NCBI GenBank assembly: GCA_018907035.1
Contig: JACCIC010000137.1
Coordinates: 1,054,001 to 1,118,000 of the forward strand
Length of the DNA stretch: 64,000 nucleotides
Reading direction: 5' to 3'
DNA from: Sycobia sp. Sy_11
Lineage: Eukaryota > Arthropoda > Insecta > Hymenoptera > Epichrysomallidae
In this document: piece by piece, positions 1 to 11,572 of the stretch
Layout: every line of letters begins with the position of its first letter
Position numbering within the stretch: the stretch's first letter is position 1
Translations under genes and position numbers: made by a program
Notes under the pieces: generated by a model
Database searches by the model: none
What the model was told of the DNA's origin: nothing
The model's input: only the letters and a program-made list of their open reading frames with translations

Positions 1-403
1 TATTTTGTTTATAAAATAAATTTTATTTCATTACTATTTACATTTTATCACGCAATTTACTAAAGAATATAATTTACATTATTTTACTATCTCACTGAGA
101 AATAAATTGGTATAAATTCAAATAAATATTTATTAAATTACAATTAAATACAATTTAATAAATATTTCTTGAATTTTATTAAACGGAACTAAATATACAT
201 AAAAAAGTTTAATGAATAAATATTTGAAAAACTATATATAACTCAAATTTAACAAATATATTCAATTTTTGGAAAAGCTATTCAATATGAACAATTGATT
301 AGCTTTATCAAAAGGTGAAATATATTTAATTGATTATACCCAAGGAGTTGTTAAAAACTAATAAGCATTTCTTCGATTTCATTAAACACAGCACAAATAT
401 TTC
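1..403. repeat. Left arm of a large terminal inverted repeat
   Basis: Reads as the reverse complement of 6136-6760. Bases 1-119 pair with about 6640-6760, and about 120-403 pair with about 6136-6390. The right arm carries about 220-250 extra bases between the two blocks. The outer end may lie beyond the window. Very A+T rich, with no coding signal. The structure suggests a foldback or non-autonomous DNA transposon of about 6.8 kb. Confidence 0.8.
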
Positions 404-865
404 TAGGTTCTTTACTATTATTTTTCCTCGGATTTAGCTTTTATGCTGGAATTTATTTATTTTTAGTTTATATCAATAATAAATTATATAAAAAGATTAT
501 TAATGATCCAGGAAAGGACGGGGCAATTATCAGGTACGGGAGATATTATGAGATTTTCTATTACAAAAAAATGAAAGAAAAAAATTTCTTTATTTGAATA
601 GATGAAAATCTTAAGATTCATTAAATTCTATAAAATTATAATAAATTATATCCTACTCCTACCTAATATGCTGTGTTAACGCGCATTTCCGCTCACACAA
701 GGTGTGAAAGAGAAAATTTACAAGTCTATTAGAAAGATCAAGCAACAGGAGCGCCGCCTTACGGAGAACATGAGTAACTACTATTGAAAGATGCGTGCGC
801 GCTTGATGTTCTTGTAACTACTATTCTATGTTAATATCTCTTTATCTCTCTCAAACTTGGATTTG

Positions 866-925
<60 letters not shown>

Positions 926-2010
926 AATATATAAAATATTTAAAATTACTATTCCCACCAATTTTTCTTCCAACATATATGAAGAAATTCCTGTATGTGT
1001 TACAACTTCTATTATATGAATTTATTTATCGTTTTGGTTTTAAACGTGTTTGTCCACATCCAGATAATATTTTATTAAATTAAATCATAATACGTATACG
1101 AAATTGACAAATAATTAATTTTTGTATTTATATTGCAGAAAAATTTCTCATATCAAAAAATTCTCACATCAAATCAATATTTCTGTGTAATTAAAAAAAT
1201 TAAGTTAAAAAAATTGTTTAAAATATAACATGTATATTTAGAAATTAATTCTGCTTTACGTATACATATACTATATACATGAATAGAAGATATTAAAAGA
1301 AATTATAGAAGAAGTTCCTTATTGAAAAACTTATTCACTTCAATTCAAAATGACAGGAGAACCCAGTTCTCAATATTATCCATTTTTGTACTACAGTGTA
1401 CAAGTCAAGATAATTATACTGTTAAATTTTGAAACTAATATTTTGATATAAGAAATTGAGTTCTCGAGAGAAGTTAATTAATAAGCAATCAATTTCTTGC
1501 AGTCTAAAAATATTATATTTGATTAGTAAATATTGATTAAATGATAATTAATAAAAATCTGCATCTGAATATTATTTAAATATATTCTTATATTTATAAA
1601 TATGTGATATTTTATATTTATATTTGATGTTTTATATTATATTTAATATTTTCTATTATAAACTGAACAGTAGTAAATTTGTTTTTTATAGTAATAAAAG
1701 CAAGGTTCTTATTTTCTTAATTTATGAAACCAATGTCTCAATGTAAGAAATTAAGATCTTGAAAGTACTTATTTATCCAATTAATTGTTGAACTAAAAAA
1801 TACTAGATAAATATTAGTAAATATTCATTAAAATATAGTGAATAAATTTTTATGTGACTGTATATTAAATAAATAATAAAAATAAATAATATTGATATTT
1901 TACTATATATGAGCTAAAAAATAGGAAATCTACTTTTGAGGGCGTTAAATCATCTCTAGATTTAAGAAATTAATTTTTGCGTGAAATTCAGCTATAACAA
2001 AAAATATGAG
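404..2010. other. AT-rich interior of the inverted-repeat element
   Basis: No gene recognised. It contains an (AT)n run at about 872-921 and otherwise low-complexity A+T-rich DNA with short motifs (TTCAAG, AGAAATT) that recur at 4230-5500, suggesting the same element interior. Confidence 0.6.
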
Positions 2011-2100
2011 GTAATCTAGGTACGTAATTTCTTACTTTTTTGCTAAGTTCCAGAAATCAATAACTCATTCAGTTTAGTTGAACGGATGTTGTAAAATATC
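2011..2100. repeat. 90-bp direct repeat, copy A
   Basis: Matches 4140-4229 over 90 bases with about seven substitutions and no indel (about 92% identity by eye). The two copies exactly bracket the retrotransposon fragment at 2101-4139, so they look like a very long target-site duplication. Confidence 0.85.
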
Positions 2101-2589
2101 ACATTGAGTATCTCGTGGTCTGTGCCCGCAAGATATTCTAGTAGTTTAGCACCTCTTGGGTTCGTATTAGTACTCCCCCCACACCCTATGGTGCGGAAGA
2201 TTGTTGATTCTACAATATTCCACTAGTCTCCGAACCTCCCCAGTGGGGTTGTCTTTATTGCCATACGGTAGATAGGCAGATGTGACAACAATTCGCCCCA
2301 TCCCTACTACCTCAACCGAGGCCACTGCTCGGTCCTCTGTACAGAGACCGAGCATCGGCACCACATTTACTCCTTTTGCAAGGATACAAGCTCTAGGCCT
2401 TAGTGCCTTTGAGTCACTAATAAAGGCGGCCCTCCACCCTAGGCCCCTGAACACACCTTTCACTATCCAAGGTTCTTGGATTAGCGATATGCATGTTTGC
2501 ACCCCCGCCAAACTCCTCAGCATAACGGTCGAGGCGTCTTTGCAGTGGTGCAGATTAATTTGGAGGAATGAGATACCCGATGAAGCCAT
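2101..2589 (-). pseudogene. ORF2 endonuclease (EEP/APE-like) domain, truncated
   Basis: Begins at ATG 2589 with SFLQINLHHCKDAS, the start of an R1/LOA-type apurinic-like endonuclease, which nicks target DNA for reverse transcription. LIQEPW (about residue 38) contains the metal-binding Glu. The first frame stops at 2167. Homologous sequence then continues in another frame, shifted at a G-run near 2185-2190, with NTNPRGAKLLEYLAGTD, and stops abruptly at 2101. The second half of the nuclease and all of the RT are absent, so it cannot be functional. Confidence 0.75.
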
Positions 2590-2656
2590 TTATTGCTTCA
2601 TCGTGCTCTCGCCCTCAATATTCTCCACAGGCCTCCATTCCTCCCGGCGGCTCACC

Positions 2657-3626
2657 TTAACGGCTAACCTGCCCAGGAGGTACCAGGGTGTGTGGTCTAG
2701 TGCCGCACAACCTGGCGTGCGATTCCGGCATGGTCAGTACGAGGAGATGTTTATCTCCTCCGTCAGCCCTTCCTTCCTCGCCGTCCTTTGTGTTAACGAC
2801 TCTCCATAGTTGGGTTTTACCCCTGAGGGATGCATTATGCTCTTCAAGCCTTTCCAAGACGGTGGACGGGTTCTTCGGGAGACCCGGTATCCACGTCACC
2901 GCCTTGATCCTGGCCTGTAGGAGCTCTATACCCCCCATTTTCAGATTGGCCCCCCCAGGGTAAGTCCAGAGTAGCCAGTCTATCGGCCAGCCACTGCTTC
3001 GCCTCCGGGTTGTTGGCCACCAATATGATTGCACCTCCCTTACAGAAGGAGGTATCGAATTTGGGCCATGTGTCAGGTGGTGCACTATACATAACCTTCG
3101 ACACCGCCTTTCGAAATTGTGAAAACATTTCCGAGGTCATAGTTGTCTCCGGGTACTCTTCATGCACTACGACACATGTAAGGGGGTTTGACCTTTGGGC
3201 AGCCGTGATAATTCCGGCATCCGCCAGCCGTCCTCCCTGGGGGGGCAGGGTTCCTTTAGTGTCACCGCCGCCACTCCCCTCCTTATGCTTTTTAGCAATA
3301 CTGGATGTCGAGGGCGGAGTCTTGTCAGATCCCTGTCGCCTCTTCATCCCTATCTTAATCTGCGTGGTAGGCCCCGGGGTGCTGGTTCCGCTAGCATTTT
3401 TCTGCCGGGCCAACTTCCTCCTGGCCGAGGTACACAGCCTCTTTTTCTTGGGGGCAGTACTGCCTCCCTCTGCACTGGTTAGTGTTTCAGAGGTCACAAC
3501 CACTCCAGGCTTGTTGCCTGGAGCTGCGTTCTCCTTGCCCACTTGGCCAGTAACTCCTTCTGAGGTCCTCGGGGGCATTGCATTCTCTCGTGCCTCGCCT
3601 TCTATATTTTTCTGTAAAACTTCCAT
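2657..3626 (-). pseudogene. Non-LTR retrotransposon ORF1 protein (frameshifted)
   Basis: Starts at ATG 3626 and runs 260 codons in one frame to 2844. The homologous reading continues in the 2657-3085 frame, so a frameshift lies around 2950-3000. The N-terminal 110 residues are Ser/Thr/Pro/Lys rich and look disordered. The C-terminal part (about residues 140-225, with motifs such as CVVVHEEYP and GGAIILVAN) resembles the DUF4780-type RNA-binding region of insect LINE ORF1 proteins, which coat template RNA. ORF2 follows on the same strand. DUF4780 is assigned from memory of the pattern and needs a profile search. Confidence 0.6.
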
Positions 3627-4139
3627 AAAAGTCCCACTTGTAGCTAGGGAAATAAAAGTCCGCCGATACAGAGCCCCGCATGTGCCGGTAAGGCTATATA
3701 CTCGGGAAGGTCACCCAGTGTTCCCGAGGCATCGTTTGCGACTGCTACTACCCAGCGGCCAAGTCGGTACCCTTCAGCACGATAGCTCCCACCTTGGGTT
3801 TGGGGGTTGGTTATAATACCCATTGTGCCGCATCCTGGACGAAATGGGGGCTTGCCCTTAGCCTCTGGAGTGTTCGCCTGGCTGTTCTCGAGAATCCCGA
3901 GGCCCAGCTCCGGCTGGGAGAGAGACCTACGCGGGTTCCTTATTCAAGGACCGCACCGGAGTGGTTACTCTGGCGCCCGAGAGGCGGTTTGCCGCATCAG
4001 CATCTTTTCACCACCCAGCCCGCCCTGGGGCAGGGCCGCACCCTTCCAGACCATTGCCGGGTCAGCCGTTAAGATCCCCAGATGAGCCGCCACACCGGCC
4101 TACAAGAGGCACGCGACAAGGTGTCAACCCCTCGTGAAG

Positions 4140-4229
4140 GTAATCTAGGTAAATAATTTCTTATTTTTTTGCTAATTTCCAGAAATCCATAACTCATTTG
4201 GTTTAGTTGAACGGATGTTGTAAAATATC
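4140..4229. repeat. 90-bp direct repeat, copy B
   Basis: Partner of 2011-2100. It begins right after the G+C-rich LINE fragment ends and finishes at the same base (…GTTGTAAAATATC) as copy A. Confidence 0.85.
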
Positions 4230-4616
4230 TAACTTATAACGATTTAATTCAAGCAAATAAGTTCTTCATGAAGGAATTTTATTGATTCTGATTTTCCTAT
4301 TTTAAACAACTTATTTAAGAAATCATTCTTTGTCCAATACAAGGCACATAAATATTTACTTGATATTAGCAGATATTTGTTCAGTGACTAGAATAATACA
4401 AAAATTAATTATTTTTCAGCTTTATATACCTAAGAAAAATAAATTTAAGAAAATATTATCTAGATGTTGGAAATCTCGTATTAAAACCAAAACGATATAT
4501 AAATTGTTATAAGTATTTATTATATATAAATGCATATACTGTTCATTAGAATCCATAAATTAATTTCATAATGTATATCTATAAGAGATTTAAAATTGAT
4601 ATATAAGATTTTAGCG

Positions 4617-4690
4617 TAGTAAATAAGGCGTTTAGCTGGCGAATCCGAAGGTCTGTGGATAGAATCCCGGTTAGGTCAAAGTTTTTTTTG
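4617..4690 (+). repeat. tRNA-like SINE head (degenerate)
   Basis: A tRNA-shaped stretch with an internal-promoter B-box-like segment (GGATAGAATCCCGG), followed by an eight-T run that would terminate RNA polymerase III, then GAAGCGAAATAAA. A similarly organised sequence lies at 7011-7110. It does not fold as a clean tRNA by eye, so it is more likely a tRNA-derived SINE or decayed tRNA. Confidence 0.4.
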
Positions 4691-4699
4691 AAGCGAAAT

Positions 4700-4930
4700 A
4701 AATGAATTATGAGACTTTAATCAAATAATATAATGTTAATTTAAAATTAAAAGTGATGAAATAAATGTAATAAAAGTAAATTAACGTATAAATTGTAAAA
4801 GAATTCAAGAAATTATTCGCTTAGTTTGAGCTTTTGATTTTTAAAGTCAAGAAAATAATGCTTTGAATGAAGAAACTATGCACTACTTTTAAAAATTTAA
4901 CATACTTGAATTTTCATGTTTCTAAAAAAT
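4700..4930 (-). repeat. Interspersed repeat, inverted copy at 31131-31345
   Basis: The reverse complement of this segment aligns along its length with 31131-31345 (shared AAAAGTAGTGCAT, CTAAGCGAATAA and TTTACAATTTATACG). Non-coding and A+T rich. Confidence 0.65.
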
Positions 4931-6135
4931 AAACACGTATTTCAAGTAATTATTGTTTTAAAGATAGGAATCGAATTATTCATTTTAAATTAAATTTCTT
5001 GAGTGAAGTATTGAAATTCTTAATTCAAGTATATATTCACTTAATTTTGTCGGCTTGAATCAAATAACTAAATTTTTTATTCAAAATCTTCAGTTATTGG
5101 TTCAAGAAAATATTTTCGTTATATAAGAAAATATTTATTTAATTTGCAATCTCAGCCATCCACTTTCTAGAAAATCTGGACTACAATCTAGGAGATATTT
5201 AATTAATCGAAGAATTTATTTTCCTAGTATTAAATTTGAATCTATTGGTTTAAGGATATATTTTCTCAAAATAAGAAAATATTAATTGAATTCTCAATAT
5301 TTGTGTTCTGCTGTTGAGAAAATTTAAGCTGTATTTTAGTAACTACTTACTTGGTTCAAGTTTATGCAATTACTTGGTTAAAGAAAATATTTACATGGTA
5401 CAGAACAATCGCATAAATTTCTTCAATCAAGTAATATTTACTTGATATTAGAAATTATTTTTTTCAGTGTATATATACATATTCAATTTTTTTTAAAACG
5501 ATTTACATAGTTCTCTTAAAGGGTGGATTAGATTTATGTGATTATTCCCTGCCAGTTGTAAAATGTAATAAATGTATAATTGAAATACTTTAATTGTGGT
5601 TTTGTCGATTGCTTAGATATAAATTAATAAACATTTTCATTGGTCTTACAGTCCAATTAAATCAATCGAAATAATACGTAAAAATATCAATATATATTTA
5701 TATTAATATTAATACATCAATATATAAAAATAATAAAAATAAAAATAAAAATTAAAAATTATAATGACAGTCAGACTGTCCTTGTATACAATCGCCCCTG
5801 TAGACTAATCTGAAAATAAAATATTAGCTGAAAAAATTTATGTTAGTCAAGTGCAATCTGACTGTCCCCACCACCCTTACCTAATTGAACATGTAGTCCA
5901 ACCTTTTGAGCTCGCTACAGCTCTTCATCAGGGATTGAGAATATTTATTAATTAATATTTATTTGATTTTATTAAACGAAACACAAAGATTTAAATATTA
6001 AATGTAATAAATAAATAATAAAAACTACAAAATGTATATAAAATCAAAAAAATATTTTCTATTTTTGAAAAAATTATTTAATTATAACATATAAATAGTT
6101 TTATTAAAAGATTTATTCATTTAAATTTAATATTT

Positions 6136-6760
6136 AAATCTTTGTGCTTCGTTTAATGAAATCGAAGAATTGCTTATTAGTTTTTAACAACTCCTTGGGT
6201 ATAATCAAATAAATATATTTAACCTTTTGATAAAGCTAATCAATTGTTCATATTGAATAGCTTTTCCAAAAATTGAATATATTTGTTAAATTTGAGTTAT
6301 AGATAGTTTTTCAAATATTTATTCATTCAACTTTTTTATGTATATTTAGTTCCGTTTAGTAAAATTCAAGAAATATTCATTACTTTTTAATAAATTATTT
6401 AGTGTAAAGTAATAAATATATGTTTGCTATTCAAATAAACTTAATTGTTTGTTTCAAATATATGGTTTACTTCAAATTACAAAATATTCATTCGTTTTAA
6501 ATACGTATGTATTTGTTTTAAACATAAATTTAAATACATATTTCTTGTATTATATTAATTATTGAATTAACTTTAATGGATTTATTTTCCTTTAAAGAAA
6601 TATTTTTTAATTCAAATAATATCTCTTTTATGAAATGGATTGATGGGAATTTATACCAATTTATTTCTCAGTGAGATAGTAAAATAATGTAAATTATATT
6701 CTTTAGTAAATTGTGTGATAAAATGTAAATAGTAATGAAATAAAATTTATTATATAAAAA
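6136..6760. repeat. Right arm of the large terminal inverted repeat
   Basis: Reverse complement of 1-403, plus about 220-250 bases missing from the left arm (about 6390-6640). The outermost matched block (6640-6760) is nearly identical to 1-119. Confidence 0.8.
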
Positions 6761-7548
6761 TGTAATGAATGTTATTATATTATAAAAAATTTACAGAAAG
6801 TATAATTAATTTTTTATATCAAATTAGTCTTATTATTAACGTTAACGTAGTCTTATTATCAAGTTTTAAACTCAAAATTTTAAGAATAAACGTATGTACA
6901 TATATATCATTCACGCGCGCATACACACTTAACACAGACAACGAAGATAGACGGATTTATTACGAACCGATGCTAGTACAATAGTTACCAATATTTTTAT
7001 GTATAATCTGTAGCATAGTGGAAAATGTGTTAGCTTATGAAACACAGGGTCAGAGGTTAGATTCCGATCGGTTGAATGTTCTTTTTTTTCAAGTGGAATA
7101 AAATTATTATTTATAATGTACATGGATAACTAATAATAACATATGTAATAATAGAATCCCGTATATGTAATATATAAATATAATATGCATAATACAACAT
7201 TACCTCTCCCCGATGAATCGAAAGTCATTTATAATCTTCAATAAATATTAAATTTATAGATGAGAATAAAAAGTGAAGAATTATTTAGACTATTGAAATT
7301 GAAAATTTTAATTTAATTATTACGTCGCTAAAAAATGTCATATTTATGGCTTCAGAATAGTTTTTTATGATGATTCCATAAAATGCTAAAAAGATGTTGA
7401 AAAAGTATTTCATCATATCTTTAAAAGAATATACTTTATAAAATTGACTTATTTTACATGTAAGATGAATTACAATAAATATAAATAAAATATTTGTATT
7501 TATTGTAATTAATATACATGAATATATCTATAGCTATATATCTTCTTC
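6761..7548. other. AT-rich DNA with a tRNA-like element
   Basis: No protein gene recognised. At 7011-7110 is a tRNA-like stretch with A-box-like TAGCATAGTGG, B-box-like GGTTAGATTCC and a downstream T-run, as at 4617. The rest is A+T-rich unique-looking sequence. Confidence 0.45.
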
Positions 7549-7978
7549 TTCTATATATATATATATAAAAATGAATGTATGTGTGTTTGTTTGTCCTGGA
7601 TAAACTCCGAAACTACTGAACCGATCGCGTTCAAAATTTAACCACGTTTTCTACACAATCAGGAATAGGTCGTAGGCTATTTTCTTTTGGCAAATTCGAC
7701 AAAAATATAAAAAATTGGCAAAATAGGTAATCACTTTACCAACGATTTGTAATGTATATACTATAGATACACACTGCGCTAGGCTTTGCACAGCATCGAA
7801 GCAGATGGTCAGGTCAGAAAGAGAGAGAGAGAGAGAGAGAATGACAGGTATAGAGCGCACGGACGCGCATGGTATAGGCAGCTATAAACAACTGCAACAC
7901 CCACTAATCGAGTAATCCACGTTAAACCCTTGGGCTCCTCTTCTCCCCCCTCCCGCCACCCTAGACAAGGTTGCTAAA

Positions 7979-8019
<41 letters not shown>

Positions 8020-8167
8020 ATTTTTCCAAGAAAACATTTGAGTAAAGGTCCTTATATATATACATGTAATATTCTATCTATTATATGATATCCGGAAACG
8101 ACCTTTACTCAAAATTTTCCTTCGGAAAATCATATAAGATACAATGTCTGTTCGGAGGCCTAGATAG
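7549..8167 (+). repeat. Helitron-like 5' leader sequence and flanking repeats
   Basis: Starts with TCTATATATAT, then an AATGTATGTGTGTTTG block and a CCGAAACTACTGAACCGA block. This pattern is widespread in insect Helitron-type elements. (GA)n at 7819-7839 and (AT)n at 7981-8016 follow. No 3' Helitron hairpin was found nearby. Family assignment comes from memory of the pattern. Confidence 0.35.
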
Positions 8168-8594
8168 AAAAATTTCTGCAATAGCATGCGATATCTAGCT
8201 GTACGAGGACGCTACTAATACAATTATATTTATATTTATATTTTATATCGATATTTCTATTTTATTGTATATATTTATGTAATTATTTTTACATATAATT
8301 ATTATAGATATATATTACATATTTTGTATTATATTATAATTATATATATTATATTTTTAGTATTTTATTCAGTTAGTATTTTTGTAAAGTATATTTAGAT
8401 TTTATTTTTAGAATAAGTTAAAGTTTTTGAATGTGTGTCCTGCTTAGTGAATACGATTAGCTTCTCTGTAGTGTATGAAAAAAGGTAAGATATAATTATT
8501 TTATTTAATAAATATTAATTGCTAATTAATAATTACTTTTAACGTAAAAATCAATATATACCAATAAGTTAGATGTGTGTGTTTGTAAGCAATA

Positions 8595-8626
<32 letters not shown>

Positions 8627-8640
8627 TTGTATATGTATTT
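8168..8640 (+). repeat. Dispersed repeat D, copy 1
   Basis: Begins AGAAAAATTTCTGCAAT and aligns with 18003-18345 plus 18600-18775. It contains the same CT microsatellite (about 8600-8622) and the same downstream TTTGTATATGTATTTGAGTG. Copy 2 has about 250 bases inserted. Non-coding. Confidence 0.75.
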
Positions 8641-8844
8641 GAGTGTATATACGTTATATTGTTAATATTATTTTTTAAATATTGATTATTGAATACTTTA
8701 ATCATGTAAAAATATTGCAAGTAAAACTATTGCATGCATAAATTTCTGAGATATTTTTTATTGACAAAACTACGATGAAAATAAACGGTTACATAAAGAA
8801 ACATTTATACGAATATTTAAGAGGATTATTTTATTATTATTAAT

Positions 8845-9059
8845 GTGGCCTACGATGGCTCGATCGCTAGAGCGAAGGACTAGTAACTTGGTGATCCGAG
8901 TTCGAATCCCGGTCTCGGCCGATTGACACAAGCACCGCTGTAATAATTTGCATGTGTTTTGTTTACAAACACATCGTAGACCTCCGTCGCTGATTAGCAC
9001 CAATATTTGGAAGCATAAATAGAGCGACGTTAAATAGCATAAAAAAAATTATTATTAAA

Positions 9060-9060
<1 letters not shown>
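8845..9060 (+). mobile_element. tRNA-derived SINE
   Basis: The head has A-box TGGCTCGATCGCTAGAG and B-box GTTCGAATCCC, the internal RNA polymerase III promoter of a tRNA. The unrelated body ends in GACGTTAAATAGC and an A-rich tail. The second copy, on the minus strand at 40433-40640, matches head, body and tail, which proves a dispersed SINE rather than a tRNA gene. Confidence 0.85.
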
Positions 9061-9061
<1 letters not shown>

Positions 9062-9157
<96 letters not shown>

Positions 9158-9203
9158 ATATATATTTATATTTATATATATATACATATATATACATATA
9201 TAT
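9062..9203. repeat. (AT)n microsatellite
   Basis: Long TATATA tract with TTTATA interruptions. It ends exactly where the gypsy LTR begins at 9204. The tyrosine/isoleucine-rich open frames here are artefacts. Confidence 0.95.
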
Positions 9204-9359
9204 TGTGACGGGGAACGCAAGCGCCGCGTCAGCTTGTTTTCCCACGTGCTATGCTGTCTCTCCTGTCGTAGCCCTGTAAATATGTATATATATTTTTAAA
9301 TGTAAAAATTAATAGATATCTGTTACAGGCAGACACAGGAATACACCGGCGGAGAGGTA

Positions 9360-9393
<34 letters not shown>

Positions 9394-10084
9394 GGGAGTG
9401 GGCAGAGACGGCCGCGCGCGAATTTGACAGTTGAAGTACGAGAGCTGCGAGAGATACGCGCGTTCGAGACTAATTCGTTTTTCGTGTGCTTCTTTTGGGA
9501 ATACGCCTGGAGTTCTAATATTCCCCCTCACGACGTACCTCATCTTCGTGGAGGGTATGAGACAGAACGCGTGTGTTTGTGCCACTGATGTGGGTGTGAT
9601 CCACGTGCACCGTTGCCGAGCCCGATCGGACGAGCTTACCGCCCGACTCCCGTTTGCGCGGAATAGCCGCCCCATCCCGGGGCCTTTGGACGAGCGGAGT
9701 AGCCGCCTCTCCCAGCGAACCAAGGCGTTGTTGAACGAGGAAGTGCTACCAGTGGGTTCCACGGACGCGTCTACACCTTACTGTACGTGGCAGCCCGTTC
9801 TTCTCTCTCTCTCTCTCTCTTTCTTCCCTAACTCCTCGCACACCGTTGCCTCGGCGATCCTCGGCCTGCGCGCCTCGCGACATCGCGCATATGTGTTGTA
9901 AAGTCACTCGATATTAAATCTACTTCGATTTTAATTCTTTCGCTTTCTTATTTCGTTAGCCCTCAATCCCGCATGCGATTCTTCGCACATCGCGAACCGC
10001 CCCTCTCCCTCGCCGAGATAATTCGGGGCTAAGCCCAGCCGGGCACACATATTTGCAATGGCCGTGCCCGGCGTCCTCGTGCTC
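9204..10084 (+). repeat. 5' LTR of the gypsy element
   Basis: Begins TGTGACGGGGAACGC. It shares with the 3' LTR the opening, the AATAGATATCTRTTACAGGC block, a (GA)n tract, the GTTTTTCGTGTGCTTC block, a CT tract and the GGCTAAGCCCAGCC block. It is about 190 bases longer internally. The last 25 or so bases (…CACCGTTACA in the other copies) are missing and replaced by unrelated sequence from 10085, so the primer-binding junction is damaged. Confidence 0.9.
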
Positions 10085-11572
10085 AGGCTAGTGTTTACGT
10101 TGCGAGCTCGTAGATGTAAACACTCTCGAAGTTGGCCAAGGCCAACGCTAATTCGGCGAAAGCGGCTGAAAAGCAGCTCAAATTAAATATACATCTAAAT
10201 TCGACAATATAATATTTGAGCGGCTTTTCAATAATACTGAGATTGATTTAAATACTTATATGGATAATGGTTCATACGAGAGTTTAATTTAATTACAAAT
10301 TTAATTTAATTTAACTTAATTTAATTGTATTAATTTAATTTAAGTGAATATAGAATGAATTAATAATTCGATGTAATATAACATAATGATAATATTAATA
10401 TCAAATAATAAACTATAACTAATATAATTAATAATAAGCTAATATATAAGCTATTAGAATAATAAATGTAATGAATGATATTAATATGTTCTACGTAAAT
10501 ACAACAAATTTTTATACATAGTCGCGACGCGACAAGTATAAAAATTGTGAAGTCGGTGAACTGTGTATATACACATACACACACTACCGCGACTCTACGC
10601 CATACATACGAGTGTACACGCGACTAACGCAAATTTTTATTTGCTCTCAATCTACTTGGTCAAAATTATTTTTCCTTTTATGTTTTTCGCTTTCGGATTT
10701 TTGTTTTGATATTTTTATATCTTTAATATTTTGTAGTTTATTATTTTTCGAAAATACAAAAACAAAAATTTTTTTTTTGAATTTTCAAAAAAAAATTTCT
10801 TTTTTTTAAATTGAAAAATAAAATTTTTTCGAAAATACAAAAACAAAGATTTTTTTTAAATTGAAAAATAAAAATTTTTTTTCTTTTTTTTCCTTTTTGA
10901 ATGAATATTTATGAATGAAGAAAGTGAAAATCTCTGAAAATTTTTGGAAAATTTTTTGATTTTTTTTTCTGTTTCTTACATATTTCTTTTGCATTAGTCG
11001 CCTATAATTTTTGCGCTTGCGCCCTCGCAATCCACTGTCTCTCCACATTGTCGGTTTTGAAATACTTGCCAAACTTGTCTTGTTCTTTGTTTTCTTTTTT
11101 TTGAGCAAGGAAAACATCGAACACTTAACAGTTTATTAAATAATTGATTCCTTGGATTATTTTAATTATTTAACTTACTGAATAATTTAATATTTGTTAA
11201 TTAATTAATTAATTAATTAAGTAATAAATTCTCTCAAATTTGTTTTCTATTTTATGATTTCTAAAATTCCTAGAATGTATATTTCTACGATTTCTATTGG
11301 TTTTGCTGTTTTCTAATTGCTGAAGAAGGACCGAGAAATTTATTATTTACCAAATGCATTAATTAATTTTGCAGTTGATATAACAATTGTAATTAATTGA
11401 TTTGAAATTTCTCGCTCTGTTCTATTTTTTTTATTTTTTTATTTTTATCGTTATAAACAAAGAACACAGAGTTTTTTTTGCTGTTCCGTGCTCCGTTTTC
11501 TCACGTTATGTTTTTTTGTTTTGTTTGTTCGTTTGTCTTCCTCTAGCTTTGCGTCAACTAAATAAGTAAAAG
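10085..11572 (+). other. Gypsy leader region
   Basis: Untranslated, A+T rich, with no convincing primer-binding site next to the damaged LTR end. It contains a 9-bp perfect inverted repeat (10090-10098/10116-10124), an imperfect hairpin (10167-10184/10213-10230), long T and A runs at 10740-10880 and a (TTAA)n patch near 11200. Nothing else is supported. Confidence 0.6.

Larger units (their letters stand above)
2101..4139 (-). mobile_element. Non-LTR retrotransposon, 5' portion only (5'UTR, ORF1, start of ORF2)
   Basis: Much more G+C rich than its surroundings and flanked by 90-bp direct repeats. On the minus strand it reads 5'UTR (about 4139-3627), ORF1 (3626-2657, frameshifted) and the first half of an ORF2 endonuclease domain, which stops at 2101 in mid-domain. 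The layout resembles R1/LOA-type insect LINEs. Target-primed insertion normally loses 5' ends, so a copy that keeps the 5' end and lacks the RT and 3'UTR is odd. No polyA tail is seen at 2101. Clade assignment is inference. Confidence 0.8.
4230..6135. other. AT-rich interior of the inverted-repeat element
   Basis: No protein gene recognised. It holds a tRNA-like stretch at 4617-4690, a segment at about 4700-4930 with an inverted copy at 31131-31345, and many short repeats such as TTACTTGATATTAG (4358, 5446). An imperfect hairpin pairs about 5962-6015 with 6108-6165 at the inner edge of the right arm. Confidence 0.55.

Noticed and set aside
3010..3816. 268-codon plus-strand open frame
   Set aside because: Antisense to the LINE ORF1 and has no recognisable domain; a G+C-rich shadow frame.
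8845..8930. Functional tRNA gene
   Set aside because: The match continues into a shared non-tRNA body in both copies, so it is a SINE head.
8963..9299. Tyr/Ile repeat proteins
   Set aside because: Products of (AT)n translation.
9229..9901. Open frames on both strands inside the 5' LTR
   Set aside because: They lie within a repeat present as LTR copies and differ between copies.
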